DNA of 64,000 nucleotides from Aurantiacibacter sp. MUD11 (GTDB lineage: Bacteria > Pseudomonadota > Alphaproteobacteria > Sphingomonadales > Sphingomonadaceae). Position numbers and translations under genes: made by a program. The notes beneath the pieces are model-generated. The model was not told the origin of the DNA. It did no database searches and was given only the letters and a program-made list of their open reading frames with translations. Numbering within the stretch: the first letter of the stretch is position 1; each line of letters opens with the position of its first letter. Positions 52,449 through 61,568 of this stretch are shown here, one piece after another. The stretch spans positions 2,666,001-2,730,000 of the forward strand of contig NZ_CP114054.1 in assembly GCF_026967575.1 (NCBI RefSeq), written 5' to 3'.

Positions 52449-54419
52449 ATGCGCCTTCATGCCAGCCTGCTAGCCGCGACCGCCTGCGTCGCCGCGCCTG
52501 CCTTCGCGCAGGACACCGCTTTCGGAGGCCAGAGCGGCCCCGACATGAGCATCGAGGCGATGGAGCCCGATGGCTCCGACGCCGATATCGGCCTGGCGGG
52601 TGACGAGCCTGCTGACATCGCCCGCTACCTGCTGGCCAGCGGGGCGGGCGGGGCGGCCCTGTCACCCGACGGCGAACTGATTGCCTTTTCCTCCAGTGTT
52701 ACCGGGCAGCCGGAAGTCTGGATCATGCCCGCCACTGGTGGTCAGCCGCAGCAGTTGACCTTCCGCACCGGGCCGACCTTCTTCGCCTGGACGCCCGACG
52801 GCTCCGGCCTGATCTACGCCGCAGACCGCGACGGCAACGAACAGCCCGGCTATTTCTGGATCAGCCGCGACGGGACGGAGGAACGTTCGATCCTGCCCGC
52901 CGCTGCCGGTGACTTCCGCATCTTCGGCGGCTTCGCCGACGATGGCAGCTACGTCTACTCTAGCCCCGTGCGCAATGGCCGCGATTTCGACATCTGGCGC
53001 GGCGACCTGGAAGGCAATTCCGAGCTCATCTACGAAGGCACCTTCGGTTATTACACGCGCGGGATGTCGCCCGATGGCCGCTATGCCATCATCACCGAAG
53101 GCGTGGGCGAGGACGCCGACAATCTCCACCTGCTCGATCTCGAAACCCGCGAACTGACCACGATCAGCGCCCCGCCGGTGGAAGATCGCGCGAGCCATTC
53201 ACTCGGCGGGTTCGAATGGACAGCGGATTCCTCCGCCTTCCTGTTCTCCAGCAGTGTCGGCCGCGAATTCGGCGCCCTGTCGGAATATGCGATCGGGACA
53301 GGGGAGACGCAGGTCTATCACGCGGTCGATCGCGATGTCGGCAATCTCGAATTCTGCGGTGCCAACAACGAGTATTCGGCCTGGACCGAAAGCCAGGACG
53401 GCTTCGACACCCTGCACCTCTGGCACATTGCCAACGGCGAATCCGTCGCCGCTCCTGAACTGCCCGAAGGCAGCTATGCGCTCGACTGCGAAGGCGACAA
53501 GGCGATCGTGCGCGTCAACGGCTGGCAGGTGCCGGGCGACATCTACAGCTTCACCCCCGGCGAAACCGAGGCGACGCGCGTCTATGCCTCCAACATGGCG
53601 GGTCTTGATCCGGAGAATCTCGTGCGCCCGCAGGTGGTGCGCTACATGGCGCGCGACGGGGTGGAACTGCAGGGCATGCTCTACCTGCCCGAAGGCGCCG
53701 GGACGGGTGAGGATGCACCGCCGGTCGTCTTCAGCGTGCACGGCGGGCCCAGCGGCCAGTCCGGCCCCACCTGGGACCCGGTGACGCAGTACCATGTCGC
53801 GCGCGGCGTGGCGGTGTTCGAACCCAACGTGCGCGGCTCCACCGGGCTGGGACGCACCTATTCCACGCTGGATGACCGCGAGCGCCGGCTGGATTCGGTT
53901 CGTGACCTCGTCGACCTGCTGGCGGCGCTCGATGCCGATGGCCTGGTCGACGGTGACCGCGCGGCGGTGATGGGCGGCTCCTATGGCGGCTACATGGTCA
54001 ATGCCGTGCTGGCGGACTATCCCGATGCCTTCGCGGCCGGCGTCTCGCTGTTCGGCGTGGGCAACTGGATCACCGCGCTGGAAGTGGCATCACCCAGCCT
54101 CAAGGCCGCCGACCGCATCGAATATGGCGACATTTCCGAACAGCGCTGGCGCGATTTCTACGGGGAGATCTCGCCCGTCTTCCGCGCCGATGCCATCCGC
54201 GTGCCGGTGCTCTATTCGCACGGTGTCAACGATCCCCGCGTCGATATTGCGGAGACTGAAGTGATGGTGCGGGCCCTTCGCGAAAGTGGCGTGCGCGCCG
54301 ATTTCATTCGCATTCCCGACGAAGGCCACGGCTGGCGCAAGCTGGCCAACCGGCTCTACTACTTCCGCAAGCAGGCGGAATTCCTCGAAGAAGTGCTGGA
54401 GCTGGGGGAAGCGGGCTAG
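52449..54419 (+). CDS. Exported S9-family (prolyl oligopeptidase-type) serine peptidase
   Basis: A 656-residue peptidase with signal peptide (MRLHASLLAATACVAAPAFAQ). The N-terminal beta-propeller (about 60-390) has repeated WTPDGSGLIY-type blades, and the C-terminal alpha/beta-hydrolase carries the nucleophile GGSYGGYM (about 512-519), Asp in SHGVNDPRVD and His in DEGHGW. It likely degrades peptides in the periplasm. GGGAGT precedes ATG 52449. Confidence 0.93.
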   Translation: MRLHASLLAATACVAAPAFAQDTAFGGQSGPDMSIEAMEPDGSDADIGLAGDEPADIARYLLASGAGGAALSPDGELIAFSSSVTGQPEVWIMPATGGQPQQLTFRTGPTFFAWTPDGSGLIYAADRDGNEQPGYFWISRDGTEERSILPAAAGDFRIFGGFADDGSYVYSSPVRNGRDFDIWRGDLEGNSELIYEGTFGYYTRGMSPDGRYAIITEGVGEDADNLHLLDLETRELTTISAPPVEDRASHSLGGFEWTADSSAFLFSSSVGREFGALSEYAIGTGETQVYHAVDRDVGNLEFCGANNEYSAWTESQDGFDTLHLWHIANGESVAAPELPEGSYALDCEGDKAIVRVNGWQVPGDIYSFTPGETEATRVYASNMAGLDPENLVRPQVVRYMARDGVELQGMLYLPEGAGTGEDAPPVVFSVHGGPSGQSGPTWDPVTQYHVARGVAVFEPNVRGSTGLGRTYSTLDDRERRLDSVRDLVDLLAALDADGLVDGDRAAVMGGSYGGYMVNAVLADYPDAFAAGVSLFGVGNWITALEVASPSLKAADRIEYGDISEQRWRDFYGEISPVFRADAIRVPVLYSHGVNDPRVDIAETEVMVRALRESGVRADFIRIPDEGHGWRKLANRLYYFRKQAEFLEEVLELGEAG

Positions 54420-54428
54420 CCCGCAACC

Positions 54429-54839
54429 CTAGCCGGGGCGGCGCGAGAAGTAATCGCGGGCGAGGCTGTGGTTGGCCAGCCGCTGGCAACGCGTAAGCAG
54501 CGCCGCGGTATTGTCTTCCACCGCCTCGTTGCGATCGCCGCCACGGGGCATGGCTTCCAGTTCGTCCACGCGGACGGAGATCTCTTCCAGCTTCTCGTTC
54601 TTGCGGTTGACGATCACGTGTTGCTGGTCGGCTGCGAGCCGGGAAATGTCGGTGTTGAGCCGGGTGGCGAGGTCTTCGCTGTTCACGCGGAATTGCGGGT
54701 ACTGCGAACAGATGCCCGCCATGGCCCACATCTCCGAATAGAGCTCCAGCAGCGCATCGGTGGTGGTCTGCTGCTGCGCGTCAGCCTCTGGCGGGCTGGA
54801 CAGCATGGCCAGTGCAAAAAGTGTCGAAGCGCCTCTCAT
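54429..54839 (-). CDS. Exported hypothetical protein, two cysteines
   Basis: A 136-residue secreted protein with a short signal peptide ending near ADAQ22, then a mostly helical, polar domain. Two cysteines, in GICSQYPQF and LLTRCQRL, could form one disulfide. ATG 54839 is chosen; ATG 54854 is five codons upstream with the G-rich tract adjacent. It is convergent with the S9 peptidase (9 bp) and divergent from recO. No domain recognised. Confidence 0.6.
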   Translation of the reverse strand: MRGASTLFALAMLSSPPEADAQQQTTTDALLELYSEMWAMAGICSQYPQFRVNSEDLATRLNTDISRLAADQQHVIVNRKNEKLEEISVRVDELEAMPRGGDRNEAVEDNTAALLTRCQRLANHSLARDYFSRRPG

Positions 54840-54943
54840 CCCTCGCCCCTTCATCCCTTTTTTCCAGCATGATAGAGCAAATGGGGTGCCGCGCCAAGGC
54901 TCATGGCCTTGCGGTGCGAGGAGGCAATGCGCAAAGGGGTGCG

Positions 54944-55543
54944 ATGCATGTCCGCGCGCCTGCCATTCTTGTCGCCGCCCGTCAGCATGGCGAAACGGCC
55001 GTGGTGGCGCGGTTCCTTACCGCGGAATACGGCATCGTCGCCGGATACGTGGCGGGAGGACGCGGGCGGCAGCTGCGCCCGGTGGTCATCCCCGGCAACC
55101 TTGTCGACCTGCAACTCTCGGCCCGTTCGGAAAGCCAGCTGCCCTTCGCCAAGGTGGAGCTGACCGAAAGCCGTGGGCCGTGGCTGGCAGAGCCGCTGCC
55201 CGCCGCCGCCATCGGCTGGCTCACCGCGCTCACCGCCACCTCCTTGCCGGAACGCCAGCCTTACCCTTCGTTGTTCGATGCGCTGGGCGCGACGCTTGCT
55301 GCCGTCTGCCATGCTCCTTCCGCGCGCGGCTGGGCCAGCGCGCTGGTCGGCTATGAAATCCTGCTGCTGCGCGAACTCGGCTATGGCGGGGCCGACCGCC
55401 GGCCCGAGGGCGACATGGCCGAGGTGCTGGAGGCGATGGACGCGCTTGCGCCCTCGCTGGACCACTACCTGCTTGCCGACAAGCGAGGAGACGTTATGGC
55501 CGCGCGGCAACGCTTGCGCGAACTGCTTGGACGGATGACCTGA
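54944..55543 (+). CDS. recO: DNA repair protein RecO
   Basis: A 199-residue RecO, which loads RecA through RecF/RecR and anneals single strands. Family start [17 protein letters not shown], then an OB-like domain (about 1-75) and a helical domain with [16 protein letters not shown]. The length is slightly short but the domain order is complete. AAAGGGG precedes ATG 54944. The TGA shares a base with the leuB start. Confidence 0.92.
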   Translation: MHVRAPAILVAARQHGETAVVARFLTAEYGIVAGYVAGGRGRQLRPVVIPGNLVDLQLSARSESQLPFAKVELTESRGPWLAEPLPAAAIGWLTALTATSLPERQPYPSLFDALGATLAAVCHAPSARGWASALVGYEILLLRELGYGGADRRPEGDMAEVLEAMDALAPSLDHYLLADKRGDVMAARQRLRELLGRMT

Positions 55544-56601
55544 TGAAAATCGCACTCTTCCCCGGTGACGGGATCGGCCCCGAAATCATGGACCAGGCGC
55601 GCCGCGTGCTCGACGCGCTGTCGCTGCCCGGCCTGACGCTGTTCGAAGGCGACGTGGGCGGCGCAGCCTACAAGCGCCACGGCCACCCGCTGCCGGACGA
55701 GACGCTGGACATGGCCCGGGCCGCCGATGGCGTGCTGTTCGGCGCAGTCGGCGATCCCGAGTGCGACAACCTGGAGCGCCACCTGCGCCCGGAACAGGCG
55801 ATCCTCGGCCTGCGCAGCCAGCTGGGCCTGTTCGCCAACCTGCGCCCCGCCACCATGTTCCCCGGGCTGGAGGACATGTCCGCCCTCCGCCCGGAAGTGG
55901 CCCGCCAGATCGACATCCTGATCGTGCGCGAGCTGAACGGCGACGTGTACTTCGGCGAGAAGGCCATGCGCACGCTCGATGACGGTCGGCGGCAGGGCTA
56001 CGACTTCATGTCCTATGCCGAGGACGAGGTGCGCCGGATCGCCCATGTCGCCTTCCGCGCGGCACAGGGCCGCAAGGGCCGCCTGTGCAGCGTGGACAAG
56101 GCAAATGTGCTGGAAACCAGCCAGTTGTGGCGCGATATTGTGATCGAGACTCACGCGGAATATCCCGACGTCGAGCTGTCGCACATGTATGTCGACAATG
56201 CCGCCATGCAGCTGGTGAAGGCGCCGGGGCAGTTCGACGTGATCGTCACCGGCAACCTGTTCGGCGACATCCTTTCCGACCAGGCCAGCATGTGCGTCGG
56301 CTCCATCGGCCTGCTCGCCAGCGCCGCGCTGGGCGAACGGCAGACCGAGTTCGGCACCTTCGGCATGTACGAGCCGATCCACGGCAGCGCGCCGGACATT
56401 GCCGGGCAGGGCAAGGCCAACCCGATGGCCATGATCCTTTCGCTCGCCATGCTGCTGCGTCACTCGCTGGGCCGCGAGGACGAGGCGAAGCGCATCGAGG
56501 CGGCCGTTGCCAAGGCGCTGGAAGACGGCGTGCTCGGCGCGGACCTCGGCGGCTCTGCCGGGACGGGCGAAATCGGCGATGCGGTGCTGGCAAGGCTCTA
56601 G
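55543..56601 (+). CDS. leuB: 3-isopropylmalate dehydrogenase
   Basis: A 352-residue NAD-dependent decarboxylating dehydrogenase in leucine synthesis. Characteristic segments are [33 protein letters not shown], the metal/substrate site [13 protein letters not shown] and the NAD loop [18 protein letters not shown]. The start overlaps the recO stop (TGATG). The linkage to recO is common in sphingomonads, while leuA, leuC and leuD are not in the window. Confidence 0.96.
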   Translation: MKIALFPGDGIGPEIMDQARRVLDALSLPGLTLFEGDVGGAAYKRHGHPLPDETLDMARAADGVLFGAVGDPECDNLERHLRPEQAILGLRSQLGLFANLRPATMFPGLEDMSALRPEVARQIDILIVRELNGDVYFGEKAMRTLDDGRRQGYDFMSYAEDEVRRIAHVAFRAAQGRKGRLCSVDKANVLETSQLWRDIVIETHAEYPDVELSHMYVDNAAMQLVKAPGQFDVIVTGNLFGDILSDQASMCVGSIGLLASAALGERQTEFGTFGMYEPIHGSAPDIAGQGKANPMAMILSLAMLLRHSLGREDEAKRIEAAVAKALEDGVLGADLGGSAGTGEIGDAVLARL

Positions 56602-56612
56602 CCCGCAGTGGC

Positions 56613-56630
56613 GGTAACCTTATGGTTAAC
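56613..56630. promoter_or_regulatory. Imperfect inverted repeat between leuB and the glycosyltransferase gene
   Basis: GGTAACC-TTAT-GGTTAAC, with TTAA-containing arms, ends 21 bp before the glycosyltransferase start. It could be an operator or a CtrA-like half-site, but the standard TTAA-N7-TTAA spacing is not met. Confidence 0.25.
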
Positions 56631-56651
56631 AATTCGCCGTAATCCGGGTGC

Positions 56652-57818
56652 ATGAAGATGAGCCACGAGCAGTTCCAGCAGCATATCGACAGCGCCGCCA
56701 CCCTGGCGAAGGTGCAGGCTTCGCGCCCGCTTGAGCTGGCCGTGGTGCTGCCCACGCTGAACGAGCGCGGCAATATCGCGCCGATGGTCGAACGGCTCGA
56801 GAAGGCGCTTGGCCCCTCGGGCTGGGAAGCCGTGTTCGTCGACGACAATTCGCACGACGGCACTGCCGAGGAAGCCCGCCGCATCGGCCAGACCGATCCG
56901 CGCATCCGCGTAATCCAGCGCATCGGCCGCCGCGGCCTCGCCAGCGCCGCAATCGAGGGCATGTGCGCCACTGCCGCACCCTTCGTCGCGGTGATGGATG
57001 CCGATCACCAGCACGATCCCGCGCTGCTCAATGACATGTTGCAGGCGGTGAAATCGGGCGAATACGATCTCGCCTACGCCAGCCGCTTTGCCGAAGGCGG
57101 CAATGCCGACGGCCTGTCCAGCAAGGGCCGCGAGCAGGGCAGCCGCGTTGCCAATGCCCTGGCGCGCAAGCTGACCGGCACCGAACTGACCGACGCCATG
57201 AGCGGTTTCTTCCTGCTGCGCACCGAACAGCTGCGCAAGCAGGCACCGGGCCTTTCCGGCATCGGCTTCAAGATCATGCTCGACATTCTCGCCACCGCGC
57301 GGCCGCAGCTACGGGTAAAGGAATTCCCCTTGAAATTTGCAGAGCGCCTGAGCGGCGAGAGCAAGCTCGACCACGGGGTCGCGCTGGACTTCATTGCCGG
57401 CCTGTACGAACGCTACCTCGGCCGCATCATCCCGACGCGCTTTGCGCTGTTCGGCACGGTGGGTGGCCTCGGTGTCTTCGTGCACATGGCCGTGCTCAGC
57501 CTCGTCTACCTCGCCTTCGGCAGCACCTTCGCGCTGGGGCAGGCGATTGCCACCATGGTGGCGATGACCTTCAATTTCTGGCTGAACAACCTGCTCACCT
57601 ATCGCGACAAGAAGCTGGAAGGTGCCAAGGCGATGTTCTGGGGCTGGGTCGGCTTCTGCGCCACCTGCGCCGTGGGCGCCTTCGCCAACGTGGCGGCGGC
57701 AGCCATGCTGGAAGCCAACGGTTTCGCCTGGTGGGCAGCCGCGCTGGTCGGCATCGCACTGGCTTCGGTGTGGAACTACGCCCTGTCGAGCAAGTTCGTC
57801 TGGGGCCGCTTCCGCTAG
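56652..57818 (+). CDS. GT2 glycosyltransferase with C-terminal GtrA-like membrane domain
   Basis: A 388-residue protein. The N-terminal GT-A domain (about 20-240) is of the polyprenol-phosphate sugar synthase type: LAVVLPTLNERGNI, VFVDDNSHDGT, VMDADHQHDP (DxD-like metal site) and GFFLLR. The C-terminus (about 260-388) has four membrane helices of the GtrA family. Together this resembles DPM1-like enzymes that make undecaprenyl-phosphate sugars used by the PMT-type transferases in this window (58343). ATG 56652 is used; ATG 56658 is two codons in. Confidence 0.88.
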   Translation: MKMSHEQFQQHIDSAATLAKVQASRPLELAVVLPTLNERGNIAPMVERLEKALGPSGWEAVFVDDNSHDGTAEEARRIGQTDPRIRVIQRIGRRGLASAAIEGMCATAAPFVAVMDADHQHDPALLNDMLQAVKSGEYDLAYASRFAEGGNADGLSSKGREQGSRVANALARKLTGTELTDAMSGFFLLRTEQLRKQAPGLSGIGFKIMLDILATARPQLRVKEFPLKFAERLSGESKLDHGVALDFIAGLYERYLGRIIPTRFALFGTVGGLGVFVHMAVLSLVYLAFGSTFALGQAIATMVAMTFNFWLNNLLTYRDKKLEGAKAMFWGWVGFCATCAVGAFANVAAAAMLEANGFAWWAAALVGIALASVWNYALSSKFVWGRFR

Positions 57819-57899
57819 GCCGGAATTCGGCTTCACTTCCCCAGACCCGGCAATCGGTGCTATCTCGCCGCCACGGGTCGCGTTGAAGGGGGAAGTTCA

Positions 57900-58304
57900 A
57901 TGCGTAAGATTGCAGCAATCGCGGCACTTGCCGCACCGATCCTGCTCGTCGCCTGTGCGGAAGAAGCCGTCGAAGAGCCGGTCGTCGAAGAGGAAGTCGT
58001 CGAGGAAGCGGCGATGGTAACCGCCAACGGCACCGCGGCGGGCACGTTCAGCGTCACCGCTGCTGACGGCACTCTCAGCACCTCGGTGCTCAACGGCGAT
58101 GGCACCTACCAGGATATCGACGCCGACGGCAACGTGACCGAGGAAGGCACTTGGGAAGTGGTCGACGGGAAGTCGTGCTTCACCAGCAATGCGGAAGGCG
58201 CGGAAGCGCTCTGCTGGAGCGAAGGCGAGCCGGGCGAAGACGGCTCCTTCACCGCTACCTCCGATGCCGGTGACGAAGTGACTGTCAGCCCTTCGGCTGG
58301 CTGA
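57900..58304 (+). CDS. Small lipoprotein, family 1 (copy C)
   Basis: A 134-residue predicted lipoprotein: signal with lipobox LLVAC (Cys19), acidic linker (EEPVVEEEVVEEAAM, about 23-37), then GTFSVTAADGT, LNGDGTYQDIDADG, GTWEVVDG, a CF...CW cysteine pair and DGSFTATSDAGDEVTVSP. The order is the same as in copies A (7259) and B (44450). AAGGGGGAAG precedes ATG 57900. Flanked by the GtrA-type glycosyltransferase and a PMT-type transferase. Function unknown. Confidence 0.75.
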   Translation: MRKIAAIAALAAPILLVACAEEAVEEPVVEEEVVEEAAMVTANGTAAGTFSVTAADGTLSTSVLNGDGTYQDIDADGNVTEEGTWEVVDGKSCFTSNAEGAEALCWSEGEPGEDGSFTATSDAGDEVTVSPSAG

Positions 58305-58342
58305 TCACCGCCAAGGGATGAGGCTACCGGGTGTCTGCGGAG

Positions 58343-59617
58343 TCACCGCCACCCGGTAGTCCACGCCCATTTCAGGAAGTCCTGCGGGTCGTCCAGCGGG
58401 GCGGCGGTCAGGATCGGGAACCAGTAGAGGAAGAACCCCAGCGAGCCGAGGCACAGCACCCACGGCACCACCCGCTCGCCGCGTTGCCACAGCCGTTCGA
58501 CAGCCAGCGCCAGCGCCGCAGAAAGCACCATGGCGGCGAGGAAATAGTGGAAGTAGAACTGCACCGCCTTGGGCGCGATCAGCCACAGGCCGATGCTGGC
58601 AAGGTAGAGCACCACCAGCGCGGCCGCGTCCCAGCGCTGTTGTTTCCAGGCGACCCAGGCGCACCAGCCCAGCGCGATCAGGCCGAACCACATGGTCACC
58701 GGGTTGCCGATCAGCATCACGCCGCGCTGCGCGCCGTCGATGTCCTCGTAGAGATACCAGATGGCCCGGCTGTTGATTACCCAGTCCCACCACTGGCTCA
58801 TGTAATTGTGCGGTTCGGGTACCTGCGTCTGCAAGGCGAGCATGCGCCGGTGCAGGTCGACCAGCCCCTCCGGATTGCCCGAGGGCACCTGCCAGTAGAG
58901 GAACGGCCAGAAGGTGAGGGCATAGACCGCCAGCGGCAGGGCGCCGAGCCAGATGGCGGCTTCCCACAGGCTCATCCCGCCGATCGGCCAGCCGCGCACC
59001 GATCGCACCGGGCGGCGACGGCCGGCGTAGAGGCGTGCGCCGAGGAAGGTGAGGCCGGGCAGCACGGCCAGCGGAATGGCGTTCCACTTGCTGGCCATGG
59101 CGCAGCCCAGCGCCACCCCGGCAATGGCCAGCCGCCAGCGCGCGGTCTCGTTCTCGCGCACCGCGCCCGCGCACATCCACAGCGCCAGCATGATGAAGCC
59201 GACCATGAACACGTCGAGCATGGCGATGCGGGCATGGACGAACAGCAGGAAGTTGGTCGACACGAACAGGCCGGTCAGCAGGCTGGCTGCACGGGTGCCG
59301 CTGGCGAACCACATGGCGCGCATGGAAGCGAACAGCGCCAGCGCGCCGAACACCACGCTCATCAGGCGCCAGCCGAGCGGCTCGTCCCCGAACAGCATGA
59401 TGCCCAGCGCCATGATCTGCTTCGCCAGCGGCGGGTGCTCGAGGTTGGTGGCAAAGCCCAGGTCCAGCACCGCCCGCGCGGCGGGCAGGTAGTGCACCTC
59501 GTCGAAATAGGGCGTGCTTGGGACGGTCAGGCGCACCGCGCAGGCCGCGACGAAGGCCAGCGCGATGGCGCAATTCCACAGGAACGGGTCGCGGGCTTGT
59601 GCGGGAGGTTCGCTCAT
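58343..59617 (-). CDS. PMT-family (dolichyl-phosphate-mannose-type) glycosyltransferase
   Basis: A 424-residue integral membrane enzyme with about ten helices. The catalytic Asp-Glu pair is in PYFDEVHYLPAAR (about 35-47), and LEHPPLAKQIMALGIMLFGD matches the bacterial PMT family, which transfers mannose from polyprenyl-phosphate-mannose to exported proteins. A lumenal loop (about 215-260) and the conserved SNPWxW-like area (NYMSQWWDWVINS) are visible. ATG 59617; frame open to 59695 is not supported. The GT2-GtrA gene upstream may supply the lipid-linked sugar. Confidence 0.88.
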   Translation of the reverse strand: MSEPPAQARDPFLWNCAIALAFVAACAVRLTVPSTPYFDEVHYLPAARAVLDLGFATNLEHPPLAKQIMALGIMLFGDEPLGWRLMSVVFGALALFASMRAMWFASGTRAASLLTGLFVSTNFLLFVHARIAMLDVFMVGFIMLALWMCAGAVRENETARWRLAIAGVALGCAMASKWNAIPLAVLPGLTFLGARLYAGRRRPVRSVRGWPIGGMSLWEAAIWLGALPLAVYALTFWPFLYWQVPSGNPEGLVDLHRRMLALQTQVPEPHNYMSQWWDWVINSRAIWYLYEDIDGAQRGVMLIGNPVTMWFGLIALGWCAWVAWKQQRWDAAALVVLYLASIGLWLIAPKAVQFYFHYFLAAMVLSAALALAVERLWQRGERVVPWVLCLGSLGFFLYWFPILTAAPLDDPQDFLKWAWTTGWR

Positions 59618-59694
59618 AGAAGGGCTTGCGATAATTGCGCGAGGGACGGAGGGCAATTGGCAAATCGGCAGAGCGCCCCTAAACGGACGTCGCA

Positions 59695-60903
59695 ATGAAG
59701 AAGACCACCGGATCCGATCCCGCCGTCACCGCCAGGTGGCGCCCCGCAACGCAGGCCGTGCGCGCCGGTACGCTGCGCAGCCAGCATGGCGAAACCAGCG
59801 AGGCATTGTTCCTCACCAGCGGCTTCACCTACGATTCCGCCGAGGAAGTCGCCGCGCGCTTCGCCGGCGAGGCCGAGGGGATGCAGTATTCCCGCTTCAA
59901 GAACCCCACGGTGGAGATGCTGCAACAGCGCATCGCCGCGATGGAGGGGGCGGAAGCTTGCCTGGCGCAGGCCAGCGGCATGGCCGCGATGACCAGCGCG
60001 CTGCTGTGCATGCTCTCGGCAGGCGATCATGTGGTGGCGGGCCGCGCTGCGTTTGGCAGCTGCCGCTGGATCCTCGACAACGTGCTCAACCGTTTCGGCA
60101 TCGAGCATACCGTGGTCGACGGCACCGACAATGCCGCCTGGGAAGCCGCCGTGCAGCCCAATACCAAGGCGTTCTTCTTCGAAACCCCCGCCAATCCGAC
60201 GATGGACCTGGTGGACCTCGAATTCGTCTGCGGCCTCGCGCGCTCGAAGGGCATCGTCACCGTCGTGGACAATGCCTTCGCCACGCCGGTGCTGCAGCGC
60301 CCGATGGATTTCGGCGCCGACGTGGTCGCCTATTCCGCCACCAAGCTGATGGACGGGCAGGGCCGGGTGATGGCCGGCGCGGTCTGTGGCTCGCAGCAAT
60401 GGATCGACGACTATCTCTCGCCGTTCCAGCGCAATACCGGCCCGATCTGCGCGCCGTTCAACGCCTGGGTCGTGCTGAAGGGGCTGGAGACGCTGGACCT
60501 GCGCGCCCATCGCCAGAGCGAGAACAGCGTGCAGGTGGCGAAATTCCTCGAGGATCGCGGCCTGCGCGTGCTGCACCCGTGGCTCGCCAGCCACCCGCAG
60601 CATGACCTGGCGAAGAAGCAGATGAAGGCCGCCGGCCCGATCTTCGCCTTCTTCGCGCCGAAGGGGCAGCAGCAGGCGATGGCGCTGTGCAACGCGCTGG
60701 AGCTGATCGACATCTCCAACAACATCGGCGATTCGAAATCGCTGATGTGCCACCCGGCCAGCACCACCCATTACAACATGGGCGCAGAAGGCCGCGCGGC
60801 GGCAGGCATCGAGGACGGCATGCTCCGCCTCAACGTCGGCCTGGAAGACCCGCTCGACCTGCTCGAAGACCTTGACCAGGCACTCGGGAAAGTGGGGCTT
60901 TGA
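59695..60903 (+). CDS. metZ: O-succinylhomoserine sulfhydrylase
   Basis: A 402-residue PLP enzyme of the Cys/Met metabolism family that makes homocysteine from O-succinylhomoserine and sulfide. Key segments are QYSRFKNPTVEMLQQRIAAMEG, FFFETPANPTMDLVDL, the PLP lysine in YSATKLMDGQGRVMAG, and SLMCHPASTTHYNM. It diverges from the PMT gene with 77 bp between starts. No SAM riboswitch was recognised in that gap. MetZ versus MetB/MetC is judged by the SxTHxNM pattern. Confidence 0.92.
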   Translation: MKKTTGSDPAVTARWRPATQAVRAGTLRSQHGETSEALFLTSGFTYDSAEEVAARFAGEAEGMQYSRFKNPTVEMLQQRIAAMEGAEACLAQASGMAAMTSALLCMLSAGDHVVAGRAAFGSCRWILDNVLNRFGIEHTVVDGTDNAAWEAAVQPNTKAFFFETPANPTMDLVDLEFVCGLARSKGIVTVVDNAFATPVLQRPMDFGADVVAYSATKLMDGQGRVMAGAVCGSQQWIDDYLSPFQRNTGPICAPFNAWVVLKGLETLDLRAHRQSENSVQVAKFLEDRGLRVLHPWLASHPQHDLAKKQMKAAGPIFAFFAPKGQQQAMALCNALELIDISNNIGDSKSLMCHPASTTHYNMGAEGRAAAGIEDGMLRLNVGLEDPLDLLEDLDQALGKVGL

Positions 60904-60949
60904 TCGCAAGCCCCTTGCCGCGCATTTGAATCCCGCTACCTTGGTGGCG

Positions 60950-61366
60950 ATGACTCAGGCCGCCATCTCCTCGCTGTTCCAGCATGTCGCGATTACCGCG
61001 GGGGTTACCGTACGCGTATCGGTCAATTTCATGCCCGAACAGTCGCGCGTGGGGGCGGGGCGCTGGTTCTGGGTCTACCACATCCGGATTGAGAACGGCC
61101 GGGACGAGACGGTGCAGCTGAAGACCCGCCATTGGCGGATCAGCGACTCCAACGGCATGGTGAACATCGTCGATGGCGAGGGCGTGGTGGGGGAAACCCC
61201 GATCCTGGCACCGGGCGAGACGCATGACTACGTCTCCGGCTGCGAGCTGACGACCAACATGGGTTCGATGGAAGGCCACTACACCTTCGCCCATGCGGAC
61301 GGCACGCTGTTCGAAGTGGCGATCCCGCAGTTCCCGCTCGCCGCGCCTGCTGATAGTTCCGTTTAA
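60950..61366 (+). CDS. apaG: Co2+/Mg2+ efflux-associated protein ApaG
   Basis: A 138-residue single-domain protein with a fibronectin-III-like beta fold. Family pattern: VTVRVSVNFMPEQS, RWFWVYHIRIENGRDETVQLKTRHWRISDSNG and a C-terminal GSMEGHYTF. ApaG was linked to Co2+ resistance and Mg2+ efflux; the mechanism is unclear. ATG 60950 follows GGTGGCG. It follows metZ by 46 bp. Confidence 0.93.
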   Translation: MTQAAISSLFQHVAITAGVTVRVSVNFMPEQSRVGAGRWFWVYHIRIENGRDETVQLKTRHWRISDSNGMVNIVDGEGVVGETPILAPGETHDYVSGCELTTNMGSMEGHYTFAHADGTLFEVAIPQFPLAAPADSSV

Positions 61367-61372
61367 TTCCAA

Positions 61373-61466
61373 GAACCCGCCTCCGCGGGTTCATCCTCGC
61401 TAGACGCGCAGCAAAGCTGCGCCCGCTGCGGGCGGCCGTTCGGCCTTGCGGTCGCTGGTGCGACCG
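61373..61466. repeat. Array of five short hairpins (REP-like) between apaG and the carboxypeptidase gene
   Basis: Five inverted repeats lie end to end: GAACCCGC/GCGGGTTC (61373-61392), GCGCAGC/GCTGCGC (61406-61422), CCCG/CGGG (61422-61432), GGCCG/CGGCC (61434-61445) and CGGTCGC/GCGACCG (61449-61466). Loops are 2-4 nt. The rest of the gap to 61568 has a further CGGAC/GTCCG pair near 61531 but nothing I can name. Neither stem is followed by a clean T-run, so this is more like a repetitive extragenic palindrome cluster than a terminator. Confidence 0.6.
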
Positions 61467-61568
61467 TGTCCCGCACTTGGTATCAAACTGGCGATGTCAT
61501 CGCCGCCCGGCAGGGCGAAAGCCTAAGGGCCCGGACAGGTCCGCCGCCGCCTGAGGCTAAACAAACCA

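Noticed and set aside
59618..59694. Possible SAM riboswitch (SAM-II type) before metZ
   Set aside because: Only a weak GGGC/GCCC pairing is present, and the conserved pseudoknot and GCTAAA signatures were not found.
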